From the NCBI RefSeq assembly GCF_018332695.1, contig NZ_BOQN01000040.1, positions 1-64,000 of the forward strand: a stretch of 64,000 nucleotides of DNA, written 5' to 3'. The translations under genes and the position numbers were made by a program. Every line of letters starts with the position of its first letter. The stretch's first letter is position 1. The DNA comes from Paractinoplanes toevensis (GTDB lineage: Bacteria; Actinomycetota; Actinomycetes; Mycobacteriales; Micromonosporaceae). Below the pieces are notes generated by a model. The model was not told the DNA's origin, searched no databases, and saw only the letters and a program-made list of their open reading frames with translations. Positions 26,945 through 35,483 of the stretch are shown in pieces.

Positions 26945-27861
26945 CCGCCACCCTGGCTGCGCCGCCGGCCCACCGAGAGGCGGCACCGGTGGCGCGCCGG
27001 GGCAGGCGGTTCCGGCACGCCGGTGCATGGCTCTGGCTGGCACCCGCACTGATCCTCTTCACGCTGTTCAAGTTCGTGCCGATGGCCCGCGCGATCAGCA
27101 TGAGCTTCCAGGAGGTGCGCCCCTACCTCGGTGACCGCTGGGTCGGACTCGACAACTACCGGGCCGTGGTCGGCGACGACGCGTTCCGGGCCGCGGCCGG
27201 GCACACCATCGTCCTGGCCGTCGGCGAGACGGTCGGCTCCATCGTGGTCGGGCTCGCCCTGGCCCTGCTCCTCGAGGGCACCGCCCGGCACCTGTGGATC
27301 GTGCGCACCGCGGTCTTCCTCCCCACCGTCACCGCGATGGCCGTGGTCGCCGCGCTGTGGCGGATCATCTACTACCCGGCCCCCGACGGCGCGCTCAACT
27401 CGGTGCTCGGCTGGATCGGCCTCGGACCCGGGCAATACCTGGACTCCCCGCACACGTCGCTGTGGTCGGTGATGGCGGTCGGAATCTGGCGCGGTGCCCC
27501 GTACGACATGATGATCTTCATTGCCGGCCTGGCCGGCGTCGACCGCACCCTCTACGAGGCCGCCGCGGCCGACGGCGCCGGACCGCTGCGCCGGCTCTGG
27601 CACGTGGCGTTCCCGGCGATGCGACCGGTGTTCGCCATCGTCGTCACCCTCGCCGCGATCCGCGGGCTGCGCGTCTTCACCGAGATCTTCCTGCTCACCA
27701 ACGGCGGCCCGAACGGCTCCACCGAGGTGGTCATGACCCTCGTCTACAAGCTGGGACTGGAACGCAACGAGCTCGGCATCGCCGCGGCCGGCTCGATGCT
27801 CCTGCTCGCGGCCACCATCCTGCTCACGCTGCTCGCCCAGCTGCTGCGGCGGCGGTCATGA
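26941..27861 (+). CDS. ABC sugar transporter permease 1 (MalF-type)
   Basis: A 306-residue permease with six membrane helices and the cytoplasmic EAA loop YEAAAADGAGPLRRLWHVAFPAMRP that contacts the ATPase. GTG 26941 shares GTGA with the binding-protein stop. As usual for CUT1 importers in actinomycetes no ATPase is encoded here; a shared MsiK-like ATPase elsewhere would be required. Confidence 0.93.
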   Translation: MTATLAAPPAHREAAPVARRGRRFRHAGAWLWLAPALILFTLFKFVPMARAISMSFQEVRPYLGDRWVGLDNYRAVVGDDAFRAAAGHTIVLAVGETVGSIVVGLALALLLEGTARHLWIVRTAVFLPTVTAMAVVAALWRIIYYPAPDGALNSVLGWIGLGPGQYLDSPHTSLWSVMAVGIWRGAPYDMMIFIAGLAGVDRTLYEAAAADGAGPLRRLWHVAFPAMRPVFAIVVTLAAIRGLRVFTEIFLLTNGGPNGSTEVVMTLVYKLGLERNELGIAAAGSMLLLAATILLTLLAQLLRRRS

Positions 27862-28721
27862 AACAACTCGACACCGCCCTCGGCCTCGGCGCGGTCCGCG
27901 GGCCGATCGGCCGGATCATCAAATTCGCGCTGTACGCCCTGGCGATCTTCATCTTCGCCGGGCCGCTGGTGGCTCTGCTGGTCAGCGCGTTCGGCCGGGT
28001 CACCGACCCGACCAAGCTCTCCCTGGTGCCGCACGACCTCACCCTGGACAACTTCCGGGCAGCGGTCGATCAGGGCGTTCTGCGGTACCTCGCCAACTCC
28101 CTGATCGTGGTCGGCGGGGGACTGCTGCTCCAGATCGCGGTGAGCGTCTCCGCCGCGTACGCCCTGGCCCGCAAGCAATTCCCCGGCGTACGCCTCGTCC
28201 TGCTCTTGATCTTGTCGACCATGATGTTGCCCGAAGAGATCCTCGCGATCCCGCTCTCGCTGGTGCTCGCGGACGTGCCGATCATCCACGTCAACCTGGT
28301 CGGGACGCTGGCCGGCATGATCGTGCCGGTCGGCGCGTGGGCGTTCGCCATCCTGGTGATGACCGAGTTCATGCGGGATGTGCCGATCGAACTCGAGGAG
28401 GCGGCCCGCCTCGACGGCGCCGGCGACGTGCGCATCTTCTGGTCGGTGATCCTGCCGGTCTGCCGGCCCGCGCTCGGCGTGCTCGGCATCTTCGGCTTCA
28501 CCATGATCTGGGACCAGTACATCCTGCCGCTGCTGGTCGCCCAGGACGCCAAACAGTTCACCCTGGCCCTCGCGCTGCGCAGCCTGCGCGCCGACGAACA
28601 GGTGGGCACCGGGGTGCTGATCGCCTCGGCGCTGCTCGCACTGCTGCCGTCCGTCGTGGTGTTCCTGGCGTTGCAACGCCAGTTCATGCGCGGCCTCACC
28701 TCGGGAGCGATCAAAGGATGA
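27858..28721 (+). CDS. ABC sugar transporter permease 2 (MalG-type)
   Basis: A 287-residue permease with six membrane helices and the EAA loop LEEAARLDGAGDVRIFWSVILPVCRP. It pairs with permease 1; ATG 27858 overlaps the previous stop by 4 bp (ATGA). The C-terminus LQRQFMRGLTSGAIKG is the standard CUT1 ending. Confidence 0.93.
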   Translation: MKQLDTALGLGAVRGPIGRIIKFALYALAIFIFAGPLVALLVSAFGRVTDPTKLSLVPHDLTLDNFRAAVDQGVLRYLANSLIVVGGGLLLQIAVSVSAAYALARKQFPGVRLVLLLILSTMMLPEEILAIPLSLVLADVPIIHVNLVGTLAGMIVPVGAWAFAILVMTEFMRDVPIELEEAARLDGAGDVRIFWSVILPVCRPALGVLGIFGFTMIWDQYILPLLVAQDAKQFTLALALRSLRADEQVGTGVLIASALLALLPSVVVFLALQRQFMRGLTSGAIKG

Positions 28722-29986
28722 CAATTCTTTCGGTACGGTCGGTCCAGGTCACGCCGGTCGCCTTTCCCGATCCGCCGCTGCTGAACTCGGCCGGGGTGCA
28801 CGAGCCGTGGGCGTTGCGAGCGGTGATCCAGGTCTTCTCCTCCTCCTCCGGTCTTGTCGGCCTCGGCGAGACCTACGGGGACATGGGGCATTTATCGCTT
28901 TTGACGGCGGCCGCAGCGTCCCTCGACGGCTTGGATATTTATGACCTGTCCGGTTTGTCGAGGCGGGTCGCCGCGGCCATCGGCACCGTCGACTCACCCG
29001 ACCGGCATGGGCTCACCGGCGACTCGACCGCGGCCAAGACCCTGGCCCGAGTCGTGTCGGCGTTCGAGGTCGCGCTGCTCGACCTGCAGGGCCAGGCCGT
29101 CGGGCGGCCGGTGCACGACCTGCTCGGCGGGAAGGTGCGCGACCGGGTGCCGTTCTCCGCGTACCTCTTCTACAAATGGGCCGGCCACCCGGGCGCCGCA
29201 CCGGACGCCTGGGGTCCGGCCCTCGATCCCGCCGGGATCGTGGCCCAGGCCCGGACGATGATCGACCGATACGGCTTCGAGTCGATCAAGCTCAAGGGCG
29301 GCGTCTTCCCGCCGGACCAGGAGATCGACGCGATCCGGGCGCTGCGTGACGCGTTCCCCGCACTGCCGCTGCGGCTCGACCCCAACGCCGCGTGGACCCC
29401 CGCGACCTCGATCAAGGTCGCCGGGCAGACCGACGGACTCCTCGAATACCTGGAGGACCCCACCGGCGGCCTGGCCGGCATGGCCGAGGTGGCCGCGCTC
29501 GCCCCGATGCCGCTCGCCACCAACATGTGCGTGGTCGCGTTCGCCGACCTGCCCGAGGCGGTACGGCGCGGCTCGGTACAGATCGTGCTAGCCGACCACC
29601 ACTACTGGGGCGGACTGCGCGCCTCCGCCGAACTCGCCGCGATCTGCCGCACCTGGGGCCTGGGCGTCTCCATGCACTCCAACAGCCACCTCGGCATCAG
29701 CCTGGCCGCGATGACGCACCTCGCCGCCTCCGTGCAAAACCTGACCTATGCCGTGGACACCCACACGCCATGGCAGTCCGGCGTGGACGTGGTCACCGCG
29801 CCGCTCGAGATCACCGGGGGAGCCGCCACCGTGCCCGACACACCCGGCCTGGGCGTGACCCTCGACGAGGACGCGCTCGCCCGGCTCCACGAGAACTGGT
29901 TGCACTGCGGCATCCGCGAACGCGACGACACGTCGTACCGGCAACGGTTCGAGCCCGGCTACGTCAAGCGGCGGCCACGATGGTGA
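28718..29986 (+). CDS. gudD: Glucarate dehydratase (enolase superfamily)
   Basis: A 422-residue enolase-superfamily enzyme converting D-glucarate (and possibly L-idarate) to 5-keto-4-deoxyglucarate. Hallmark residues are present: the K-x-K base pair at Lys191/Lys193 (SIKLKGG), metal ligands Asp221 (RLDPNAAW), Glu246 (LEYLEDP) and the NM motif (TNM, Asn269), Asp293 (LADHHYW), and the His320 general base in SMHSNSHLGISLA. The SMHSNSH motif is closely like the GSHSNNH of characterised GlucD. It overlaps the permease stop (ATGA) and the next gene (7 bp), tying uptake to catabolism. Confidence 0.9.
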   Translation: MTILSVRSVQVTPVAFPDPPLLNSAGVHEPWALRAVIQVFSSSSGLVGLGETYGDMGHLSLLTAAAASLDGLDIYDLSGLSRRVAAAIGTVDSPDRHGLTGDSTAAKTLARVVSAFEVALLDLQGQAVGRPVHDLLGGKVRDRVPFSAYLFYKWAGHPGAAPDAWGPALDPAGIVAQARTMIDRYGFESIKLKGGVFPPDQEIDAIRALRDAFPALPLRLDPNAAWTPATSIKVAGQTDGLLEYLEDPTGGLAGMAEVAALAPMPLATNMCVVAFADLPEAVRRGSVQIVLADHHYWGGLRASAELAAICRTWGLGVSMHSNSHLGISLAAMTHLAASVQNLTYAVDTHTPWQSGVDVVTAPLEITGGAATVPDTPGLGVTLDEDALARLHENWLHCGIRERDDTSYRQRFEPGYVKRRPRW

Positions 29987-31089
29987 GCGGCCACGCCTAC
30001 CCGTGGGACGTCCTCGGCGACCCCGGCTTCCTGTCCCGAGCGCCGCGGCGGGTCACGCTGGCCGCGACCTACCACTCCACCCGGGCCGCGACCCCGATGC
30101 ACCCCGAGCACCGGATCGTCGACGCCCGGTGGGCGGCCCTCTACCGCCCCGTACGCCCGTCCGCCTGGAAAGGCCAGGACCTGCGACCGCTCGCACCGTC
30201 CTGGGTCTCCTCGCCCGACTCCTTCGGCGAGGCCGCGACAATCCTCAAACGAGCCGGCCACGAGGTGACGGCCTGGATCGTGCTGACCCACAACACCCGG
30301 CTGGGGACGCGACGACCGGACGTCGCGGTGGTCAACTGCTTCGGCGAGCCATATCCGTACGCGTTGTGCCCGGCCCATGCCGAAGTGCGCGACCACGCCG
30401 CCACCCTGGCCGCGGAAGCGGTCCACGACCTGGACCTGGACGGCGTCTCCCTGGAGGGTTGCGGCCAGATGGGCGTCACCCACCTGGGCCACCACGAGAA
30501 AACCGACGGCGCCTGGTCCCCGGCAACCGCGCGCCTGCTGTCCATCTGCTGCTGCACCGCCTGCCAGCAGGCCTGGACGGCCGACGGCCTCGACCCGGCC
30601 GAGGTGGTGGCCGCGCTGCGAGCGGGAACGCGCTCCGGCGACGTGCCGTCAGCGTCGCGGGCGGGCACGCCGTCCGGCGAGATGTTGTCCGCGCTGCTGG
30701 CGGTCCGGCATCGGCACACCGACCTGCTGCGTGCTCAAGTGCTTGCCGCTCTGCCGGCGTCCCTGCCGGTCACGCTGCACGCGCACCCGGACCCGTGGGC
30801 GACCGGTCCGTCGCCGGGCCTGACCGCCTCCGCCGCCTCGGACGTGGATGCCCTCCTCGTGCCGTGCTGGCCACTCTCCTCCGAAGAACTCGTCCGGCAG
30901 GCGGTCTCCCACGGCCGTCCGGTGGACGCCTACGTGACCCTGCTCCACCCGATGGATCCCGACGCGCTCGCCCCGCACGTCCAGGCCCTCAAAGCCGCCG
31001 GCGCGAGCCGCTTCAGCCTCTACCACCTGGGCCTGGCCCCCGCCTGGCGCCAGGACCTTTTCGCCGCGATCGCCGCCGCGGTCGCATGA
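29980..31089 (+). CDS. Unrecognised cytoplasmic TIM-barrel-like protein in the uronate operon
   Basis: A 369-residue protein I cannot assign to a named family. It has no signal peptide or membrane helix. Alternating strand-helix pattern and the segment CPAHAEVRDHAATLAAEAVHDLDLDGVSLEG resemble the central strands of hypothetical glycosidase barrels, where an acidic residue after the D-x-D-G strand often acts in catalysis (Glu of SLEG). Other notable features are RVTLAATYHSTRA near the N-terminus, GHHEKT, a CCC-x2-C cluster (ICCCTACQQ) and two RAGTxSG repeats in a loop. It overlaps the glucarate dehydratase gene by 7 bp and precedes GH79. Its job could be splitting imported glucuronosides, but this is inference. 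Confidence 0.7.
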   Translation: MVSGHAYPWDVLGDPGFLSRAPRRVTLAATYHSTRAATPMHPEHRIVDARWAALYRPVRPSAWKGQDLRPLAPSWVSSPDSFGEAATILKRAGHEVTAWIVLTHNTRLGTRRPDVAVVNCFGEPYPYALCPAHAEVRDHAATLAAEAVHDLDLDGVSLEGCGQMGVTHLGHHEKTDGAWSPATARLLSICCCTACQQAWTADGLDPAEVVAALRAGTRSGDVPSASRAGTPSGEMLSALLAVRHRHTDLLRAQVLAALPASLPVTLHAHPDPWATGPSPGLTASAASDVDALLVPCWPLSSEELVRQAVSHGRPVDAYVTLLHPMDPDALAPHVQALKAAGASRFSLYHLGLAPAWRQDLFAAIAAAVA

Positions 31090-31100
31090 AGGAGCCAACC

Positions 31101-32540
31101 GTGTACCGAAGAGCAGCGGCCCTGACCGCCGCCGGTCTCGCCATCCTCGGCGTAGCAGCCCCAGTCCACGCCGAAACCACGAACGTTGGGGCGGCTGTCA
31201 CCGTCTCCGTCGACTCCGCGCATCCGGGTGGGCGCCTCGCCGCCGACGCCGTCGGGCTCTCGTTCGAGATGCGGGAGCTCGGCATCGGCAATCTCGACCC
31301 GGCCAAGGGCAACATGACCCAGCTGATGCGCACGCTCGGCCCGAGCAACCTGCGCATCGGCGGCAACACCCTCGACCGCGACACCCTCTGGGTCCCCGCC
31401 GGACAGACCCCACCCGACCCCAAACCGGCCTGGGTCGAGGACATAGTCACCCCGAACGACCTCAAACGGCTGCGCAGCCTCCTCGACGCCACCAACTGGA
31501 AGGCCGAGGTAGGCGTAAACGTGGGCCGCTGGGACCCGGCCCTGGCCGCCGACCAGGTCCGAACCATGGACCGCATCCTCGGCAAACGCCTGGTAGCAGT
31601 GGAATGCGGCAACGAGCCGGACCAGTGGGAGGGTAAAGCGCTGCGCCCGCCCGGCTTCGCCTACCCGCAGTACCACGCCGACTGGTCCGCCTGCGCCGAC
31701 GTCGTCGGCCACGGCCGGATAGCCGGCCCCGACACGGCGGGCACGTCATCCTCCTGGGCGTCGTCGCTGGCCGCCGACGAACACGCCCGGATGTCGATGC
31801 TGACCGTCCACCAGTACGCGTCCGGCCCGGACATCACGATCGACCGGATGCTCGCGCCCGGCCAGATCACCGCGCAGCTCAAGGCGGTGTCGAGCAACCT
31901 GGCCGCGGCCACCGCGAACGGTCTCCCGATGCGGGTGGACGAGGCCAACTCGGCGTACAGCGGTGGTGTCGACGGCGTCAGCAACAAGTACGCGTCCGCC
32001 CTCTGGGTGATCGATTACGGCCTGTCGATGGCGCAGGCCGGGATGGCCGGCGTCAACATCCACGGTGGCCTCGGCGTCTGCAACGACCCGATCTGGAACG
32101 GCAAATTCCAGCGCTACACCCCGATCTGCGCGTCCAGCAAGGCCTACGAGCTGGCCCAGCAGTACAAGGTCATGCCGATCTACTACGGCATCTGGATGAC
32201 GAGGCAGCTGGGTTCGGGCCGGTTCCTGCCGGTCACGGTCAATTCAACCAACAACATTTCCGCGTACGCCGTGAAGGGCAACGACGGGCGCACCCGCATC
32301 GCCGTGGTGCAGAAGGACACCGCCCCGGCCGAGATCACCCTCGCCGTCGGTGGCCGTGATCGGGCCGCCTCGGTGCTGGCGATGACCGGCACCGGGCTCG
32401 ACCAGGAGGCCACCACCATCCAGGACGCGACGGTCGACGCCGCGGGCCGCTTCCACCCCGTACCGTCATCGGCCCGGGTGGAGGCCGGCCAGCTGACGCT
32501 GACCGTGGCAGCCGGTAGCGCAGTGGTGGTGACGCTGTGA
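31101..32540 (+). CDS. Secreted GH79-like beta-glucuronidase/heparanase-family glycosidase
   Basis: A 479-residue retaining glycosidase. GTG 31101 is chosen because AAGGAG lies 6 nt upstream; ATG 31086 would add 5 residues. The signal peptide is MYRRAAALTAAGLAILGVAAPVHA. In the barrel GLSFEMREL opens the domain, NLRIGGNTLDRDTLW resembles the GH79 RxGG region, the acid/base is Glu172 (VECGNEPDQW), and the nucleophile is Glu281 (MRVDEANSAYSGG). A beta-sandwich follows. It should release glucuronic acid (or its 4-O-methyl form) from plant glycans outside the cell, feeding the importer and uronate dehydrogenase encoded in the same locus. Confidence 0.85.
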   Translation: MYRRAAALTAAGLAILGVAAPVHAETTNVGAAVTVSVDSAHPGGRLAADAVGLSFEMRELGIGNLDPAKGNMTQLMRTLGPSNLRIGGNTLDRDTLWVPAGQTPPDPKPAWVEDIVTPNDLKRLRSLLDATNWKAEVGVNVGRWDPALAADQVRTMDRILGKRLVAVECGNEPDQWEGKALRPPGFAYPQYHADWSACADVVGHGRIAGPDTAGTSSSWASSLAADEHARMSMLTVHQYASGPDITIDRMLAPGQITAQLKAVSSNLAAATANGLPMRVDEANSAYSGGVDGVSNKYASALWVIDYGLSMAQAGMAGVNIHGGLGVCNDPIWNGKFQRYTPICASSKAYELAQQYKVMPIYYGIWMTRQLGSGRFLPVTVNSTNNISAYAVKGNDGRTRIAVVQKDTAPAEITLAVGGRDRAASVLAMTGTGLDQEATTIQDATVDAAGRFHPVPSSARVEAGQLTLTVAAGSAVVVTL

Positions 32541-33829
32541 AACGCCGTACGCTGCTGGCCGCGGGTTTTCTGCCTTTTGTTCCCTTCCCTGACCGTTCGG
32601 GGCTGGTGACGGTCGCGGCGGCGTCGGCGGCCCGCACCGACCGCCGGCCGGTGGCCGGCGGCGTGCACGATCCGCGCGCCGGCCGGACCTTCATCTCGTG
32701 GGGCGGCTTCCAGGAGGACAATTACGTTCAGGAGTACGACCATCGCCGGCGCACGTGGTCGGCGCCGGTGCGGGTGGCGGGCGGTGACAACGATTCGCAC
32801 AACTACCCGACCCTGATCCAGGCCGACGACGGGCACCTGCTGGTCTTCCGTGGCCTGCACAACCGCGAGCTGTGGGTGGCCCGGTCGCCGCGGCCGCACT
32901 CGATCGCCGGCGTCTGGACCGACACGATCATCCCGGCGGGCGTCGGCGCGACCTACCCGATGCCGGTGAAGACGTCGTCCGGCCACATCTTCGTGTTCAT
33001 CCGGGAGACGGCCGGCGACTTCGACCCGGCGTTCCCCACCGACACCCGCCCGATGAAGTACGTCCGGTCGGTCGACGACGGCCGCACCTGGCAGAGCTCC
33101 ACCGAGCTGACCGGTGACCGCTGGTGCATCGCGCCGCTCGGCCGCCCCGACAACATGAACGAGATCTACATCGGCCAGCTGCGCCACTTCGCCCACCCGG
33201 ATCGCATCGCGATGGTCTGGACCCTGGCCGGTGGCGGGCCGGAGGGCCATCTGCACGACCGCTACCACCGCAACGTCTACTACGCCGAGTTCAACCCGTC
33301 GACCTTGCGTTTCCGCTCGGCGGCCGGACACGACCTGGGCACCGTGGTCGACGACGCCGGCCAGGAGCAACACCTGAAGGTCGCCACCACTGACCTTCAG
33401 GTGGTGAACCCGCGCTCACCCGACTACATCAGCCTGGTCGGCGCCACGCACGGCGGCCGATCCCCGTTCGTGGTCTGGATGCAGCTCGACGAGCAGGCCC
33501 GGGTGCACGGCCACGCCGCGGTGCACCACCGCGGTGGCGGCTGGCGTCACCAGGACCTGGGCACCGGCGCCCGGGTCCGCGATATGGAGCCGGCCGACGA
33601 CCGGTCCTGGCGGGTGTACGCCACTCCGGACCCGGCGGCCACCGGCGTCGACACGTACCGCCTGGTCCCCGGCCGGTCCTGGCACCGCGAGTCGACCCTC
33701 GCCACACCGCAGCCGATCCAGCGCATCGAGGTGATCACCGGCCACCGCCGTTCGCCACGCTTGCTGCTGACCGGCGCCAGCAGCGCCCGCGAGGTGACCG
33801 TCGCCGACGGTGACGTGTACGTGGCCTAG
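32537..33829 (+). CDS. Secreted BNR_4 beta-propeller enzyme (putative uronate-polysaccharide lyase or rhamnosidase)
   Basis: A 430-residue exported protein. The leader MKRRTLLAAGFLPFVPF is Tat- or Sec-like. The body fits the seven-bladed BNR_4 family: GGVHDPRAGRTFISWGG, DSHNYPTLIQADDGHLLVFRG (the His-rich catalytic face), TYPMPVKTSSGHIFVFIRE and repeated S-x-D-x-G-x-T-W-like Asp boxes (SVDDGRTWQ). Known BNR_4 enzymes include ulvan lyases (PL24/PL25) and GH145 rhamnosidases that act next to glucuronate, which agrees with the operon. Exact activity is not assignable. The GTG overlaps the GH79 stop (GTGA); its TAG overlaps the convergent gene's stop in CTAG. Confidence 0.75.
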   Translation: MKRRTLLAAGFLPFVPFPDRSGLVTVAAASAARTDRRPVAGGVHDPRAGRTFISWGGFQEDNYVQEYDHRRRTWSAPVRVAGGDNDSHNYPTLIQADDGHLLVFRGLHNRELWVARSPRPHSIAGVWTDTIIPAGVGATYPMPVKTSSGHIFVFIRETAGDFDPAFPTDTRPMKYVRSVDDGRTWQSSTELTGDRWCIAPLGRPDNMNEIYIGQLRHFAHPDRIAMVWTLAGGGPEGHLHDRYHRNVYYAEFNPSTLRFRSAAGHDLGTVVDDAGQEQHLKVATTDLQVVNPRSPDYISLVGATHGGRSPFVVWMQLDEQARVHGHAAVHHRGGGWRHQDLGTGARVRDMEPADDRSWRVYATPDPAATGVDTYRLVPGRSWHRESTLATPQPIQRIEVITGHRRSPRLLLTGASSAREVTVADGDVYVA

Positions 33830-35010
33830 CCTTCCAGCCGCTCGATGAAGGAGAGCACGGCGGCGGCGCCGTCCTCGGCGCCGATCTGCCGGGCCAGCTC
33901 GGCGGCGCGCTCGCGGTAGGCCGTGCGGTCGAGGCAGGAGCGTACGGCGTCGGTCAGGGTTTCGGCGGTCAGCTCGTGCATCGGCACCGGCCGGGGTGCG
34001 ACGCCGACGTGGTGCAGCCGGTCCGCCCAGAAGGGCTGGTCGACCAGGACCGGCACCGGGATCGCCGGGACACCCGCGCGCAGGCCGGCCGCGGTCGTGC
34101 CGGCCCCGGCGTGGTGCACCACGGCGGCCGTGCGCGGGAACAGCCAGCCGTGCGGCAGGTCGCCGACCAGCAGGATGTCGTCGCCGGCCGGGCCGAGTCC
34201 GGCCCAGCCGGCCTGGACCACCGCGCGCACGCCGGCCCGGCGCACGGTGGCCGCGACGATGTCGTGCAGCCGGTCGTGGTCGGGCAGCATGCTGCCGAAC
34301 CCGACGAACACCGGCGGGGGACCGGCCGCGAGGAAGTCGACGAGCGGTTCCGGTGGCTGCCAGACCGGTGGGTCGGCCGGCCACCAGTAGCCGGTGACCC
34401 GCACCGCCGCCGGCCAGTCGGCGGGCCGGGGGACCACCGCCGGGCTGAAGCCGTGGAAGACCGGCCAGTCCTCCGGCGGGTTCGCCGCCGCTTCCGAGGC
34501 GCCCAGTCGCCGCAGCACGCCGGCGTAGAGGGCGCCGGTCCGGGCCAGCACCGCCCGGCCCGCGGCGAGGTTGTCGTCCGGGCCGTCCGACGGCAGCCCG
34601 GGCGGCGGGAACTCCCTCGTGGGGACGCCGGGAGCGAGATAGACGGCGGCGCTCGGGATGCCGGAACGCTCGGCGGCGAACCGGCTCAGCGGGGCCGGGC
34701 CGAACGCGGTGAGCACCAGGTCGGTGCCGGCCTCCGTGGCGGCCAGCACGCCGTCGCCCAGCTCGTCGAGGAACGCCGCGAAGACCTCCCGCGCGGCGTC
34801 CGGGGAGGGTGCCGCCGTGCGGGCGCGGACCAGCTCGACCGGGTCGCCGGGCAGACTCCGGTGCTCCAGGCCGCTGTCCCGGACCAGGCCGGCGAACCGG
34901 TCGTGGGCGGCCAGCGCCACTCGATGGCCGGCCTGCTGGAGCCGTTGACCCAGGCCGGTGAACGGGGCGACGTCACCGCGCGAACCCGCGGTCACGATCA
35001 ATATCCGCAT
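33826..35010 (-). CDS. GT1-family (UGT/MGT-like) glycosyltransferase
   Basis: A 394-residue GT-B glycosyltransferase. N-terminal MRILIVTAGSRGDVAPFTGLGQRLQQAGHRVALAAHDRF is typical of the Gtf28/MGT group acting on lipids or secondary metabolites; the C-terminal nucleotide-sugar site has LPHGWLFPRTAAVVHHAGAGTTAAGLRAGVPAIPVPVLVDQPFWADRL, with the conserved HHAGAGTT and DQ. The acceptor is unknown and no biosynthetic cluster surrounds it. It converges on the BNR_4 gene with a 4-bp CTAG overlap. Confidence 0.92.
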   Translation of the reverse strand: MRILIVTAGSRGDVAPFTGLGQRLQQAGHRVALAAHDRFAGLVRDSGLEHRSLPGDPVELVRARTAAPSPDAAREVFAAFLDELGDGVLAATEAGTDLVLTAFGPAPLSRFAAERSGIPSAAVYLAPGVPTREFPPPGLPSDGPDDNLAAGRAVLARTGALYAGVLRRLGASEAAANPPEDWPVFHGFSPAVVPRPADWPAAVRVTGYWWPADPPVWQPPEPLVDFLAAGPPPVFVGFGSMLPDHDRLHDIVAATVRRAGVRAVVQAGWAGLGPAGDDILLVGDLPHGWLFPRTAAVVHHAGAGTTAAGLRAGVPAIPVPVLVDQPFWADRLHHVGVAPRPVPMHELTAETLTDAVRSCLDRTAYRERAAELARQIGAEDGAAAVLSFIERLEG

Positions 35011-35051
35011 CGCCCCAGGGTCGCAAATAATGGGGTGGGTAGGCTTTCGGG

Positions 35052-35441
35052 GTGGCTGAACTGGATGAAGAGACGATCGCGTTCGCCCATCGCATGTTCG
35101 ATCTGGCCCGCTCCGGTGGCACCGAGGAGCTGATCGGCAACGTCATCGCGGGCCTCCCGCCCAACCTCACCAACGACAAGGGCGACACGCTGCTGATCCT
35201 CGCGGCCTATCACAATCACGTCGACACCGTCATCGCGCTGCTGGAGCAGGGCGCCGACCCGAACCGGGTCAACGACCGCGGGCAGTCCGCCCTCTCCGCC
35301 GCGGTCTTCCGGCAGAACGCCGAGACGGTGAAGGCGCTGCTCGCCACCGGTGCCGACCCGGCCGGCGGCACCCCGTCCGCCCTGGCCACCGCGGAGTTCT
35401 TCGAGCTTCCGGAGATGGCCGCGCTGCTGCGCGGGGCCTGA
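35052..35441 (+). CDS. Ankyrin-repeat protein
   Basis: A 129-residue soluble protein with about three ankyrin repeats: DKGDTLLILAAYHNHVDTVIALLEQGADPNRVNDRGQSALSAAVFRQNAETVKALLATGADP. Such small bacterial ankyrin proteins bind other proteins; a catalase-protecting role is known for some. Start GTG 35052. It is followed after 42 bp by an alcohol dehydrogenase gene and diverges from the glycosyltransferase gene. Confidence 0.9.
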   Translation: MAELDEETIAFAHRMFDLARSGGTEELIGNVIAGLPPNLTNDKGDTLLILAAYHNHVDTVIALLEQGADPNRVNDRGQSALSAAVFRQNAETVKALLATGADPAGGTPSALATAEFFELPEMAALLRGA

Positions 35442-35483
35442 CTCTGCACTGCCGTACCAGTAGAAATCTTTTCGGAGGACACC

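Noticed and set aside
33826..35010. Glycosyltransferase as part of a natural-product cluster
   Set aside because: No polyketide, peptide or sugar-biosynthesis genes around it.
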